Part shown: positions 1-8,506 of the stretch, one piece after another | Layout: each line of letters begins with the position of its first letter | Numbering within the stretch: position 1 is the first letter of the stretch | The notes under the pieces: generated by a model | What the model was told of the DNA's origin: nothing | Seen by the model: the letters and a program-made list of their open reading frames with translations, nothing else | Database searches by the model: none | DNA from: Devosia sp. ZB163 | GTDB lineage: Bacteria > Pseudomonadota > Alphaproteobacteria > Rhizobiales > Devosiaceae | DNA: 64,000 nt | Assembly (NCBI RefSeq): GCF_028613635.1 | Contig: NZ_JAQRMY010000001.1 | Span: 1-64,000 of the forward strand | Direction: 5' to 3' | Made by a program: the position numbers and the translations under genes

Positions 1-305
1 CCGCAAGAACCTCGCCGTCCACGTTTCTCTTTCTTCAATCTTCACAATGTCAAAGAGCTGACCCCGGATACGTCTCGCGACGGCGGCGTCGGTGGAAGCA
101 CAGCTTCCGAATTTCGAGGACAATGATCTGGTCCCGGTTGCCCGGCAGCAAATCTGCCCTTTCAGTGAGCGCTGAACAGTGGGAGCAGCAAGTGCTCGGC
201 GTCGTCAACGTGGCGGGTTGTATGCGAGACATTTCTGTCTGTCAACACCTCCGCCGACGAGATTGTCAGAAAGTTTGCTGCGCGTTTGAAGTTGCCCCAA
301 AACTC

Positions 306-830
306 CATCGAACGTGACGGAGACTCGCGTTGGTTTTTGGTCGATTTGGCCGGGGCGGGCGACGAGGGCTGGCAAGGAGGAACGCAGCGCCAGGTCCGTC
401 GCGGGTTTGAAGGTGTCGGCGCATTCGCCAGGCGTCAGCCAACCGAGCCGGTAGCGCGGTCGGTTGAGGTCGTGGTCGGCCGCCACTCGCCACTCCGTCC
501 TCGCCTGCGGGCGCGAGGGGAAGAGTGTCTCGCTGAGCACCGCATCCGTAGTCGCCCGTTGAAGCTCTCGATGAATGCGTTCTGGATCGGATTGCCGGAG
601 CGATGGCGCCGGTCGATCCGCTGCCTGTCCGCGATGCCCAGGATGGCGCTCGCGGTGAACTCGGTGCCGTTGCCAGAGACGATCATTCCGAGTCGGCCAC
701 GAGCGTCTCTAGCCCGCGGGCGACCCTCAGGCCAGACATCTGCGTATCGGCGACGAGCCGTCAGGCACTCACGGGTACAGTCGTCGACCACCGGAAGCGC
801 CGGCCGTCAAAGCGGCGAGGAGCTGATTCA
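306..830 (-). pseudogene. IS3-family transposase remnant (frameshifted)
   Basis: Degenerate OrfB-type DDE transposase read on the minus strand in at least three frames. The order is: FDGRRFR (about 811-791), then VDDCTRECL and NGTEF...NAFIESFNGRLR (about 791-540), then the C-terminal block RLGWLTPGECADTFKP with a TRVSV tail (about 500-310). These pieces follow the order of an IS3-family integrase core, but each joins the next only by changing frame, and the N-terminal half is not recognisable. No terminal inverted repeats were found, and positions 1-305 hold nothing else I can name. The element is dead and probably old. It lies beside an integrase stub and a tRNA gene, which fits the wreck of a mobile region. 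Confidence 0.75.
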
Positions 831-968
831 GCGCATGGACGTCTCGTCGTTCCTCTTGAGGAGGAAGCCGACGAGAACGGCGGCATCGGGCGGCGCACGA
901 GTCCCCAGCCAGAGCAAAATGCGTCGCTGTGGCCAAACCTATACTCGGCGGTCGCGGCCTGCCGCAGC

Positions 969-1148
969 TTATGGAGACCCTCGCCAGTGTGGATCGCGTT
1001 CGCTGGTCCGAAGGCGTGCCAACGCGTCATCCTTGGTGCCCAAGCCCTCCTTGAACTCGGTCTTGCCAAGGATCTCCCGGCAATCCTTCCGGAGCACTTG
1101 CCGGCACCGCCAGATCTCGTTCTTTTCCTGATGTAGCGGAGAGGTCAT
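969..1148 (-). pseudogene. Tyrosine integrase N-terminal stub (DUF6538-like)
   Basis: A 59-residue open frame beginning MTSPLHQEKNEIWRCR and containing DCREILGKTEFKEGLGTKD. It resembles the N-terminal SAM-like/DUF6538 segment of phage and island tyrosine recombinases, whose pattern is a basic residue run, then IGKxE, then xSLGTxDxxEAK. The frame stops before any core-binding or catalytic (R-K-H-R-H-Y) domain, and no continuation is found downstream, so it is a truncated remnant. It begins about 70 bases from the 3' end of tRNA-Ser and points away from it, the usual place for an island integrase. The family call rests on a short stretch and is moderate. Confidence 0.55.
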
Positions 1149-1215
1149 GCGCAGGCGTTACGAGAGTTCCGCAGTACCTGGGATTTCCGTCTTGCCAGTG
1201 ACTAAAGACAGGAAG

Positions 1216-1305
1216 TGGCGGAGAGGGAGGGATTCGAACCCCCGGTGGAGTTGCCCCCACGCCGCATTTCGAGTGCGGTGCATTCGACCACTCTGCCACC
1301 TCTCC
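1216..1305 (-). tRNA. tRNA-Ser (anticodon CGA)
   Basis: A 90-nt minus-strand tRNA with acceptor stem GGAGAGG/CCTCTCC, discriminator G and an encoded CCA end. The anticodon stem-loop is CCGCA-CTCGAAA-TGCGG, with anticodon CGA at plus positions 1269-1271. A long variable arm (GTGGGGGCAACTCCAC) and a T-arm GGGGGTTCGAATCCCTC are present. The long variable arm identifies the serine class, and CGA reads UCG codons. Its 3' end faces an integrase remnant, so the gene was probably an integration target; the tRNA itself looks intact. Confidence 0.95.
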
Positions 1306-1349
1306 GCGAGGTCGAGCTCGCGTTGCCGCGGCTGGTCGAGACGGGCGGG

Positions 1350-1378
1350 CTTATGGCATAGCAATTGTGCTGCTGCAA
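1350..1378 (-). promoter_or_regulatory. Candidate sigma-70 promoter of tRNA-Ser
   Basis: On the minus strand TTGCAG (-35) and CATAAG (-10) are separated by 17 bases. They are followed by a GC-rich discriminator GCCCGCCC, as is common for stable-RNA promoters under stringent control. The predicted start lies about 35-40 bases before the tRNA 5' end. The site overlaps the start region of the divergent gamma-glutamylcyclotransferase gene. This is a pattern match only. Confidence 0.4.
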
Positions 1379-1399
1379 CAGTCTTTGGCGCCCTTTCTC

Positions 1400-1849
1400 A
1401 TGCACCTGCCCCTCTTCGTCTACGGTACACTGCGCGATCCCGATCTGCTCGCCGGGATACTCGACCGGCCGCTGCGGGGCGAGAAGGTGCATGTGGCGCG
1501 CGCGCCGGGATTCCGCGCCGTGCACTACCCCGGTCGCATCTACCCTGCGCTGATCCGCGTGCCCGGCGCAGCAGCGGAGGGACTGCTGCTCACCGACCTC
1601 ACACCCTTCGAACGCGACCTGCTCGATGCCTTCGAGGGTGAGGAGTACCGGCGCGGTACCGTAGCGGCGATGGTCGAGGAGGAGCTGTTCGAGGCCGACG
1701 CCTATCTCCCCGTGATCACCGTCGCCGATACGGGGGAGGACTGGTCGCTCGCCCGCTGGCAGGCCGAGCACAAGCCTCGTGTTCTCGATGCCGAGGCGGC
1801 GACGGCCGCCGATCTACGCCTGCGCCTGATTGCCATCCGCCCCCATTGA
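1400..1849 (+). CDS. Gamma-glutamylcyclotransferase-like (AIG2/GGCT) protein
   Basis: A 149-aa protein starting MHLPLFVYGTLRDP. The YGTLRDP loop near the N-terminus is the signature substrate loop of the AIG2/GGCT fold, and the acidic stretch DAFEGEEYRR near the middle supplies the likely catalytic glutamate. Family members release 5-oxoproline from gamma-glutamyl amines or peptides; the substrate here is unknown. The frame stays open upstream to a possible start at 1367, but the family's beta-strand begins at the ATG chosen. It ends 10 bases before the metallo-hydrolase gene whose ribosome-binding site overlaps its stop, so the two are probably co-transcribed. Confidence 0.8.
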   Translation: MHLPLFVYGTLRDPDLLAGILDRPLRGEKVHVARAPGFRAVHYPGRIYPALIRVPGAAAEGLLLTDLTPFERDLLDAFEGEEYRRGTVAAMVEEELFEADAYLPVITVADTGEDWSLARWQAEHKPRVLDAEAATAADLRLRLIAIRPH

Positions 1850-1859
1850 GGAGTTTTCG

Positions 1860-2606
1860 ATGCTGAAACGACGCGACGTCCTGCTTGGCCTTGCCGGTCT
1901 GCCCATCCTCGGCACGATCCGCCCCGCCTTCGCGGCAGAGCCCAATGTGCTCACCACCTCGGCCGGCGATCTCTCCATCATCCCCGTGCGGCACGCGAGC
2001 CTCGTCCTGACCATCGGCGATAGCGCCCTCTATTTCGATCCGGCCGGTGGACCCGCGCCCTTCGAGGGCCTGCCTCCCCCCACGGCCATCTTCATCACCC
2101 ATGCCCATGGCGACCATTTCGACATGGCGACGCTCAATGCCGTCGCCGGCGACACGGCGCCGATCCTCACCTCCGAGGAAGTGTTCGCTCGCCTCCCCGC
2201 AGCGCTCAAGGAGCGGGCGACGGCGGTTGCGAATGGCGCGAGCGCCGAGTTCGCCGGCATCCCGGTCGATGTGATCGCCGCCTACAACACGACCGAGGCG
2301 CGCCAGCGCTACCACCCGCCAGGCGTCGGGAACGGCTACGTGCTCAACATCGGCGGCAAGCGCATCTATGTCGCCGGCGACACCGAGGACACTGCGGAGA
2401 TGCGGGCGCTCGAGGCCATCGACGTGGCCTTCCTGCCCATGAACCTGCCCTACACGATGAGCGCCGAGCAGCTGGCCGCCGCAGTCACCGCCTTCAAACC
2501 GGCGGTGGTCTATCCCTACCACTACCAGGGCGGCAAACTGGACAAGGTGGTCGAACTGATCGGCAACGCCGCCGAGGTCCGGCTCGCCGAGTGGTATCCG
2601 GCCTGA
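1860..2606 (+). CDS. MBL-fold metallo-hydrolase with Tat-like signal
   Basis: A 248-aa metallo-beta-lactamase-fold hydrolase of the Lactamase_B_3/UPF0173-like group. The N-terminus MLKRRDVLLGLAGLP...AFA looks like an export signal of Tat type (KRRDVLLG), which suggests a periplasmic enzyme. The zinc motif THAHGDHFD (HxHxDH) is visible, followed by GDTEDTAEM, which supplies the metal-bridging aspartate, and a late PYHYQGG histidine. The substrate is not predictable. GAGGAG at 1849-1854 is a good ribosome-binding site for ATG 1860 and decides the start over the upstream in-frame codon at 1830. It is linked to the preceding GGCT gene. Confidence 0.8.
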   Translation: MLKRRDVLLGLAGLPILGTIRPAFAAEPNVLTTSAGDLSIIPVRHASLVLTIGDSALYFDPAGGPAPFEGLPPPTAIFITHAHGDHFDMATLNAVAGDTAPILTSEEVFARLPAALKERATAVANGASAEFAGIPVDVIAAYNTTEARQRYHPPGVGNGYVLNIGGKRIYVAGDTEDTAEMRALEAIDVAFLPMNLPYTMSAEQLAAAVTAFKPAVVYPYHYQGGKLDKVVELIGNAAEVRLAEWYPA

Positions 2607-2636
2607 CCCCGGCCCCTCCGGATCGTCCTTCCGGCC

Positions 2637-2665
2637 TTGACTCGTGGTCCGTTTGCATCGATAAG
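2637..2665 (+). promoter_or_regulatory. Candidate sigma-70 promoter for rplU-rpmA
   Basis: TTGACT (2637-2642) and GATAAG (2660-2665) with a 17-base spacer. The predicted start near 2672 gives a GC-rich leader of about 165 bases before rplU, long enough to fold. I do not recognise a known L21 leader structure in it. Confidence 0.5.
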
Positions 2666-2835
2666 GCCGCTCGAATTGCGTGCGGCGTCTGCTGCGCGCA
2701 TTTTTGGTTTATTCAACCGCTGTCCGAGGCCGCCGCCGACACAAGTCGGCCGTATCTCGAAGTCCGCAGGATCAGGCATCGCCTGCGGCGCCACAGGGCG
2801 CGACAACACGGAGGCCGGGGAAACCCGGCACGCGA

Positions 2836-3477
2836 ATGACGTTTGCAGTGATCAAGACCGGCGGCAAGCAATACAAGGTTGCCGCCAATGATGTGGTGAA
2901 GATCGAGAAGATCGACGCTCAGCCCGGCGATGTGGTCACCTTCGACCAGATCCTCATGGTTGGCGACGGCGACAATGTCACCGTTGGCGCGCCCCTCGTG
3001 GAAGGTGCCCTGGTCGCAGGCCAGTTCATCGCCACGGAAAAAGAGCGCACCGTCATCATCCTGAAGAAGGAGCGCCGCCAGCACTACGATCGCCGCAACG
3101 GCCATCGTCAGCGTCTGTCGACCGTGCGCATCACCGAAATCCTCGTGGGTGGCGCCAAGCCGACCACGAAGGTCGACGAGATCGCCAAGGCCCGCGCCGA
3201 AAAGCGCGCCGCCGCCGCCGCCGAGACCGCCAGCGTGATCGAGGCGAAGCACGCCAAGGCCGCCGGCAAGCCGTCGGCTACCGCCGCTGCGCTCAAGGCC
3301 GCCGCGCCGAAGAAGGCCTCGGCCAAGAAGGCGGCTCCGGCTGCTGACGCGACCGAGACCAAGGCTCCCGCCAAGAAGGCAGCGCCCAAGAAGGCCGCTG
3401 CCGACGCTGGTGACAAGCCCGCGACCGAGAAGAAGGCCGCTGCCAAGAAGGCAGCTCCCAAGGCCGACAAGGAATAA
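2836..3477 (+). CDS. rplU: 50S ribosomal protein L21 with long Ala/Lys tail
   Basis: L21 of the large ribosomal subunit, which binds 23S rRNA. Residues 1-106 are a complete L21 domain ([39 protein letters not shown]). The usual protein is about 103 aa, but this one is 213 aa. Residues 107-213 form a low-complexity tail rich in Ala and Lys, with repeated AKKA/PKKA units like a histone H1 tail. The ATG at 2836 is the conventional L21 start; the open frame reaching back to 2680 has no family support. It is followed 12 bases later by rpmA in the classical pair. The tail is presumably disordered and may add rRNA contacts (inference). Confidence 0.95.
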   Translation: MTFAVIKTGGKQYKVAANDVVKIEKIDAQPGDVVTFDQILMVGDGDNVTVGAPLVEGALVAGQFIATEKERTVIILKKERRQHYDRRNGHRQRLSTVRITEILVGGAKPTTKVDEIAKARAEKRAAAAAETASVIEAKHAKAAGKPSATAAALKAAAPKKASAKKAAPAADATETKAPAKKAAPKKAAADAGDKPATEKKAAAKKAAPKADKE

Positions 3478-3489
3478 GGAGAGTAACCG

Positions 3490-3759
3490 ATGGCACATAA
3501 GAAGGCAGGCGGTTCCTCCCGCAACGGTCGCGATACGGCTGGCCGACGCCTCGGCGTCAAGAAGTTCGGTGGCGAGTCCGTCATCGGCGGCAACATCATC
3601 ATCCGCCAACGCGGCACCAAGTGGCATCCGGGCAGCGGCGTCGGTATGGGCATCGACCATACCATCTACGCCCTCATTCCCGGCACCGTGGCGTTCAAAA
3701 CCCGCGCCAACGCCAAAGTCTACGTGTCGGTACTCCCGGCAGCAGAAGCAGCAGAATAA
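3490..3759 (+). CDS. rpmA: 50S ribosomal protein L27
   Basis: An 89-aa L27 with the conserved start [15 protein letters not shown], which reaches into the peptidyl-transferase centre, and the core [16 protein letters not shown]. Length and sequence are standard; there is no cleavable N-terminal extension of the Firmicutes type. It is preceded by AAGGAGAG, a strong ribosome-binding site, directly after rplU. A strong intrinsic terminator follows at 3839-3875, so rplU-rpmA is probably a two-gene unit. Confidence 0.98.
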   Translation: MAHKKAGGSSRNGRDTAGRRLGVKKFGGESVIGGNIIIRQRGTKWHPGSGVGMGIDHTIYALIPGTVAFKTRANAKVYVSVLPAAEAAE

Positions 3760-3838
3760 CCCGGTGAGGCCTAGCAACCCCTGCCGGAGACCCGCTCCCC
3801 GGCAAGGCGACTAGGCAGTCGACCGCGCGACAAGACCC

Positions 3839-3875
3839 AAGGGGAGCCGGAATCCGGTTCCCCTTTTGTCTTTTT
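3839..3875 (+). terminator. Rho-independent terminator of rplU-rpmA
   Basis: A 12-bp stem AAGGGGAGCCGG/CCGGTTCCCCTT with an AAT loop and one G-T pair, followed by TTTTGTCTTTTT. It sits between rpmA and the peptidase gene. Confidence 0.9.
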
Positions 3876-3895
3876 CGTCGTGAGGGCGGCTGAAA

Positions 3896-4564
3896 ATGAG
3901 ACTGTACCTGAGCTCCTACCGGATCGGCGACCGCGCCGGTTCATTGCTGGCCCTGTTGGGAAACGGCCGGCGCACCGCAATCGTCGAGAACGCACTCGAC
4001 CATATCCCCGAGGCCGCGCGGCAGCTCTACCGACGCGAAGGCTACGATCCGGCCGCCGAGCTCGCCTCGCTCGGCCTCATGTCCACCCTGCTCGACCTGC
4101 GCGACTACTTCGGCAATCCCGAAGGGTTGAGAACCACCCTTTCGGGCTTCGACCTCGTCTGGGTCCTCGGCGGCAATGCGTTCGTCCTCCGCCGTGCCAT
4201 GAAGCAGTCGGGATTCGATGACGTGATTACCGACATGCTGGACAATGACGAGATCGTCTATGGCGGTTTCTCGGCCGGAGCGGTGGTGACCGCCCCGAGC
4301 CTCGAAGGCATCCATCTGATGGATGATCCCGACGAGGTGCCGGCCGGCTACGATCCCGAGGTCGTCTGGGATGGCCTGGGACTCATCGATCATGCCATCG
4401 TTCCGCACTATCGCTCACCCCATCCCGAGTGCGCGGCTGCCGAAAGGGCCGTCCGCCACCTCTGCAGCCGCGGTCTGCGCTATCGCGCGCTGCGCGACGG
4501 CGAGGTGATCGTGTGGACCGAGGACCGGCAGTCCTCGGTCGATCCGACGCGGAGGATCGCGTGA
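3896..4564 (+). CDS. Peptidase E-like (S51 family) protein
   Basis: A 222-aa class-I glutamine-amidotransferase-fold serine peptidase of family S51. The nucleophile elbow GGFSAGAVV places Ser126 as the catalytic residue, and VPHYRSPHPE supplies the candidate histidine 171. Peptidase E cleaves N-terminal Asp-X dipeptides; cyanophycinase is the other branch of the family, and specificity cannot be read here. Its stop overlaps the start of the next GNAT gene as ATGA, indicating translational coupling to the acetyltransferase run. Confidence 0.8.
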   Translation: MRLYLSSYRIGDRAGSLLALLGNGRRTAIVENALDHIPEAARQLYRREGYDPAAELASLGLMSTLLDLRDYFGNPEGLRTTLSGFDLVWVLGGNAFVLRRAMKQSGFDDVITDMLDNDEIVYGGFSAGAVVTAPSLEGIHLMDDPDEVPAGYDPEVVWDGLGLIDHAIVPHYRSPHPECAAAERAVRHLCSRGLRYRALRDGEVIVWTEDRQSSVDPTRRIA

Positions 4565-5202
4565 TGAAAGAGATCGAGGACGACATTCTCCCCAAGCGCC
4601 GGTCCCATCTGATGGGTCCGGCCGCCCAGGCCAGGGCGCTGGCCGAGGCTACGGCTCAGCTTGCGGCGCGGCGGCAGCGCGATGCCCTGCCGCACCGCAT
4701 CGAGACGCCCCGCCTCGTGCTGCGCGCGCCCATCCGCGGCGACGTGCCCGCACTGGTCAAGCTCGCCGACAACCTCAAGATCTACGAGGTTCTGGCCCGC
4801 CTGCCCCACCCCTATACCCGGGCCGACGGCATCGCCTTTGTCGAACTCATCGCGCAGCGGCCCGATGAGCGTCCCTATGCCATTACCCTCGATGAGCAGT
4901 TCATCGGCGTGGTCGGCTTCCACTTCCACGAGGGGCAGCCGCCCGAACTCGGCTACTGGCTGGGCGAACCCTACTGGGGCAAGGGCATCATGAGCGAGGC
5001 CGTGAAAGGCCTGCTCGAGGCAGCGTTTGCCACCCGCCTGTTCCCCAGGATCAAGGCCCGCGCCCTGGTCACCAATCTGGGTTCGCTCAACGTACTGGGA
5101 AAAGCCGGTTTCCAGCGTCTCGGCGAGGGGCCCGACCCGGTGGGGCAGAATGCCGGTAAGCTCGTGGCCTTCCTCGAGCTGGAGCAGCCCAAATGGACCT
5201 GA
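4564..5202 (+). CDS. GNAT acetyltransferase 1 (RimJ/RimL type)
   Basis: A 212-aa protein. About 40 charged residues precede a GNAT domain that begins RIETPRLVLRAP; the acetyl-CoA region is ELGYWLGEPYWGKGIMSEA, and the late strand LVTNLGSLNVLGKAGFQRLG is present. This layout is that of RimJ/RimL-like N-acetyltransferases, which modify protein N-termini or small molecules; the substrate is unknown. ATG 4564 overlaps the peptidase stop (ATGA), which fixes the start over the longer open frame. It is the first of three adjacent GNAT genes upstream of obgE. A single acetyltransferase at this spot is what I would expect from related genomes. Confidence 0.85.
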   Translation: MKEIEDDILPKRRSHLMGPAAQARALAEATAQLAARRQRDALPHRIETPRLVLRAPIRGDVPALVKLADNLKIYEVLARLPHPYTRADGIAFVELIAQRPDERPYAITLDEQFIGVVGFHFHEGQPPELGYWLGEPYWGKGIMSEAVKGLLEAAFATRLFPRIKARALVTNLGSLNVLGKAGFQRLGEGPDPVGQNAGKLVAFLELEQPKWT

Positions 5203-5729
5203 CCATCAGGACGAGCCGGCTCCTGCTCCGGCCCCAGGTCGAAAGCGACATTCCCGCCATTGTCGCGGGGCTCAACGACTATGGCGTGACGGGCTATCTC
5301 ACGGTGGTGCCCTACCCCTACACCGACGCTGACGCCACGGACTGGATTGCGATGCAGCAGCCGGCGCGGCCGGGAGCCGCGCAATTTGCCATCGACCTCC
5401 CCGGCACCGGATTGATCGGCGTCCTCGGGATCGGCAAGGAACTGGGCTACTGGCTCGCGCGCCGCCACCACGGGCACGGATACATGACCGAGGCCAGCGA
5501 GGCGCTGCTCGACTGGCATTTTGCGCTACTGCCGCACAGTGTAGTGCCGTCGGGGGCGCACGTTGGCAACGAGGCTTCGCTGCGCGTCCAGAAGAAGCTG
5601 GGCTTCGTCGACACGGGCGTTCGCGACATGCGCTTCGCCGCCTCGCAGCGGCGCGAAGTCGAGCACGTCAACACGAGCCTGGTCCGCGCCGACTTCGAAA
5701 CCGCGCGCAAGAGTCTGCGGAGAGACTGA
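5193..5729 (+). CDS. GNAT acetyltransferase 2
   Basis: A 178-aa GNAT protein starting MDLTIRTSRLLLRPQ. The acetyl-CoA segment is ELGYWLARRHHGHGYMTEA, followed by NEASLRVQKKLGFVDTG. It overlaps the preceding gene by 10 bases and runs into the next with a TGATG junction. Architecture and the spacing of its motifs match the first and third GNAT genes, so the three look like tandem duplicates that have since diverged. The glycine-rich pyrophosphate loop (RHHGHGY) is intact, so activity is plausible. Substrate unknown. Confidence 0.85.
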   Translation: MDLTIRTSRLLLRPQVESDIPAIVAGLNDYGVTGYLTVVPYPYTDADATDWIAMQQPARPGAAQFAIDLPGTGLIGVLGIGKELGYWLARRHHGHGYMTEASEALLDWHFALLPHSVVPSGAHVGNEASLRVQKKLGFVDTGVRDMRFAASQRREVEHVNTSLVRADFETARKSLRRD

Positions 5730-6286
5730 TGGACGTATCTATTCGCACCCCCCGCCTCACGCTGCGCCAGCCGCTGCTCGACGATGCCGCCCGCGTCGCC
5801 CGCTTCCTCGACAACTTTGCCGTTTCGGGCAACCTCGCGCGCGTGCCCTATCCCTATCGGCTCTCCGACGCGAAAGCCTGGCTCAGGACCTGGCGGCCCG
5901 ACCGGCCGGCGAGCGAGACGGCGTTCATGATCGACCTCGAAGGCGAGGGCGCCATCGGCAATGTCGGCTTCCACCGCGACATCGAGGGGACGGTGCTCGG
6001 CTACTGGCTGGCCCAGCCCTTCTGGAACCGCGGCCTGATGAGCGAAGCTGTCCGCGCAGCAGTAGACTGGTACTTTGAGAACACGGCCGCCATGAGCGTC
6101 GGCTCCGGCGTCTTCCACTTCAACAAGGCCTCGCTCGCCATCCAGAAGAAGATGGGTTTTGCCGAGATCGGCACCTCCATGCGGCTTTGCCTTGCGCGCG
6201 GTGAGGAGGTGCGCCATATCGACACCGAACTGACACGTGCCGCCTGGCTGGCCCATCGGCCGGTCGCCCAGGAAAGTACGAAATGA
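5729..6286 (+). CDS. GNAT acetyltransferase 3
   Basis: A 185-aa GNAT protein starting [15 protein letters not shown], very like its upstream neighbour in the first strand. The cofactor segment is [19 protein letters not shown], followed by [18 protein letters not shown]. It overlaps the preceding gene by one base and obgE by four (ATGA), so all three GNAT genes and obgE are probably translated from one message. Substrate unknown. Because it sits directly beside a ribosome-assembly GTPase gene, a ribosomal protein target is conceivable, but this is only context. Confidence 0.85.
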   Translation: MDVSIRTPRLTLRQPLLDDAARVARFLDNFAVSGNLARVPYPYRLSDAKAWLRTWRPDRPASETAFMIDLEGEGAIGNVGFHRDIEGTVLGYWLAQPFWNRGLMSEAVRAAVDWYFENTAAMSVGSGVFHFNKASLAIQKKMGFAEIGTSMRLCLARGEEVRHIDTELTRAAWLAHRPVAQESTK

Positions 6287-7326
6287 AATTTCTCGACCAG
6301 GCCAAAGTCTTTGTGCGCTCGGGCAATGGCGGTGCCGGCTCGGTCAGCTTCCTGCGCGAGAAGTTCCTCGAGTTCGGCGGCCCCAATGGCGGCAACGGCG
6401 GTCGCGGCGGCGATGTCATCATCCGCTGCGTCGATGGGCTGAACACGCTGATCGACTACCGCTTTCAGCAGCACTACAAGGCCGGCACCGGCCACCATGG
6501 CATGGGCAAGGACCGCCACGGCGCCAAGGGCGACGACATCATCATGAAGGTGCCGGTCGGCACCCAGGTGTTCGAGGAAGACAACGAGACCCTGATCGCC
6601 GATTTCACCGAGATCGGCCAGGAGATCGTCCTGCTCTCCGGCGGCAATGGCGGCTTCGGCAACGCCCACTTCAAGACCAGCGCCAACCAGGCGCCGCGCC
6701 GCGCCAACCCGGGCCTCGTCGGTACCGAAAAGTGGATCTGGCTGCGCCTGAAGCTCATCGCCGACGCCGGCCTCGTCGGCCTGCCCAACGCCGGCAAGTC
6801 GACCTTCCTTGCCGCGGTGTCGGCGGCAAAGCCCAAGATCGCCGACTACCCGTTCACCACGCTCCACCCCAATCTGGGCGTGGTCACCGTGGATGACCGC
6901 GATTTCGTCCTCGCCGATATTCCCGGCCTCATCGAGGGCGCCTCCGACGGCCTCGGCCTCGGCACCCGCTTCCTTGGCCACATCGAGCGCTGCTCCATCC
7001 TCGTGCACCTCATCGACGGCACGCAGGAGGACATCAAGACCGCCTACAAGACCATCCGCGGCGAGCTTGCGGCCTATGACGACGGCCTTGCCGACAAGCC
7101 CGAGCTGGTCGTCCTCAACAAGATCGACGCCATCGATCCCGACGAGCTCAAGGACAAGATCAAGACGCTGAAGCGGCTCTCGAAGACCGACGTGCTGACC
7201 TGTTCCGCCGTGACCGGCGAGGGCGTGCGCGAAGTGCTGTTCAAGGTCGTGGCCGCGATCGATGCGGACAAGGCCGAACGCGATGAAGCCGAACGCCGCA
7301 AGACCCAGCCGACCTGGACACCCTGA
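6283..7326 (+). CDS. obgE: GTPase Obg/CgtA
   Basis: A 347-aa GTPase needed for 50S subunit maturation and stress signalling. It has the glycine-rich Obg fold (residues 1-158, [16 protein letters not shown] and [10 protein letters not shown]), then the G domain with G1 [10 protein letters not shown]3 DIPGLIEGA and G4 NKID. The C-terminal extension is short, as usual for alphaproteobacteria. Its start overlaps the last GNAT gene. proB follows after 43 bases. The order L21-L27-(GNAT)-Obg-proBA is conserved in Hyphomicrobiales. Confidence 0.98.
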   Translation: MKFLDQAKVFVRSGNGGAGSVSFLREKFLEFGGPNGGNGGRGGDVIIRCVDGLNTLIDYRFQQHYKAGTGHHGMGKDRHGAKGDDIIMKVPVGTQVFEEDNETLIADFTEIGQEIVLLSGGNGGFGNAHFKTSANQAPRRANPGLVGTEKWIWLRLKLIADAGLVGLPNAGKSTFLAAVSAAKPKIADYPFTTLHPNLGVVTVDDRDFVLADIPGLIEGASDGLGLGTRFLGHIERCSILVHLIDGTQEDIKTAYKTIRGELAAYDDGLADKPELVVLNKIDAIDPDELKDKIKTLKRLSKTDVLTCSAVTGEGVREVLFKVVAAIDADKAERDEAERRKTQPTWTP

Positions 7327-7369
7327 TGTCGATGGTCCGTAGCCTCACCCCAAGCACCGGCGGTGCAGC

Positions 7370-8506
7370 ATGACCAACGCCCTCGCGCCCTACCGGCGCC
7401 TCACCATCAAGATCGGCTCGGCCCTGCTCGTTGATGGCACGTCCGGCAAGCTCCGCTCCGAGTGGCTCGCGGCCCTCGCGGAGGACCTTGCCGAACTCAA
7501 GGCGCTCGGCGTCTCGCTCGTCATCGTCTCGTCGGGCGCCATCGCACTCGGCCGGCGCCTGCTCGGGCTCGACGCCAAGGTACTGCCGCTCGACCAGAGC
7601 CAGGCCGCCGCCAGCGCCGGCCAGATTGCCCTCAGCCAGGCCTGGGCCGATGCGCTCGGCAAGCACGGTATCGTCACCGGCCAGATCCTGCTGACACCCA
7701 ACATCACCGAGGAGCGGCGCTACTTCCTCAACGCCCGCACCACCATCTCGACCCTCCTCGGGCTCGGCGCCATCCCGATCATCAACGAGAACGACAGCGT
7801 CGCTACAGCCGAGATCCGCTATGGCGACAATGATCGCCTTAGCGCCCGTGTCGCCACCATGATCGAGGCCGATTGCCTGATCCTGCTGTCCGATGTCGAC
7901 GGCCTCTACACGGCGCCGCCCGCCAAGGATCCCACCGCCGCGCATATGCCCTTCGTCTCAGCGATCACGCCCGAGATCGACGCCATGGCCGGTGGCGCCG
8001 CGAGCCATCTCAGCCGAGGCGGCATGACCACCAAGGTGGAAGCCGGCAAGATCGCGACTCAGGCCGGCACCGCCATGATCATCGCCAAGGGCACCGAAAT
8101 GCATCCGCTGCACGCCCTGACCGAAGGCGTGCGTCACACCCTGTTCGCGCCCGTCGAAACGCGCGCCCAGGCGCGCAAGCGCTGGATCATGGGCCATCTC
8201 GAACTGCTCGGCTCGATCCACGTCGATGCCGGCGCCGCCCGGGCCCTGCTCGATGGCCGCAGCCTGCTGCCGATCGGGGTCACTCGCGTCACCGGCGATT
8301 TCGAACGCGGCGACGCCGTCGCCATCTTCGATCCTGACGGTCGCGAGATCGCCCGCGGCCTTGCCGGTCTCGGCCGCGAGAAGGCCGATATCGTCAAGGG
8401 CAAGAACTCGAAGTCCGTATCCGACCTTCTCGGGATAGGCACGCGCTCCGAAATGGTCCACCGTGACAACATGGTGGTGCTGATGGGCCTGGAGGCCAAA
8501 GTCTGA
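7370..8506 (+). CDS. proB: Glutamate 5-kinase
   Basis: A 378-aa cytoplasmic enzyme that phosphorylates glutamate, the first step of proline synthesis. The amino-acid-kinase domain (residues about 1-260) shows [25 protein letters not shown] and [10 protein letters not shown]-terminal PUA domain begins near residue 275, giving the standard two-domain length. It overlaps proA by one base (TGATG), so the two enzymes of glutamate semialdehyde formation are coupled. Feedback inhibition by proline is a property of the family, not visible here. Confidence 0.97.
   Translation: MTNALAPYRRLTIKIGSALLVDGTSGKLRSEWLAALAEDLAELKALGVSLVIVSSGAIALGRRLLGLDAKVLPLDQSQAAASAGQIALSQAWADALGKHGIVTGQILLTPNITEERRYFLNARTTISTLLGLGAIPIINENDSVATAEIRYGDNDRLSARVATMIEADCLILLSDVDGLYTAPPAKDPTAAHMPFVSAITPEIDAMAGGAASHLSRGGMTTKVEAGKIATQAGTAMIIAKGTEMHPLHALTEGVRHTLFAPVETRAQARKRWIMGHLELLGSIHVDAGAARALLDGRSLLPIGVTRVTGDFERGDAVAIFDPDGREIARGLAGLGREKADIVKGKNSKSVSDLLGIGTRSEMVHRDNMVVLMGLEAKV

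Noticed and set aside
3208-3230. Run of GCC triplets in rplU as a phase-variable microsatellite
   Set aside because: It is an in-frame triplet run, so slippage would change length without shifting frame; it is a simple result of Ala-rich coding.
2713-3777. Minus-strand 354-codon frame rich in Gly and Leu
   Set aside because: Reverse reading of the Ala/Lys repeats of rplU; no independent support.
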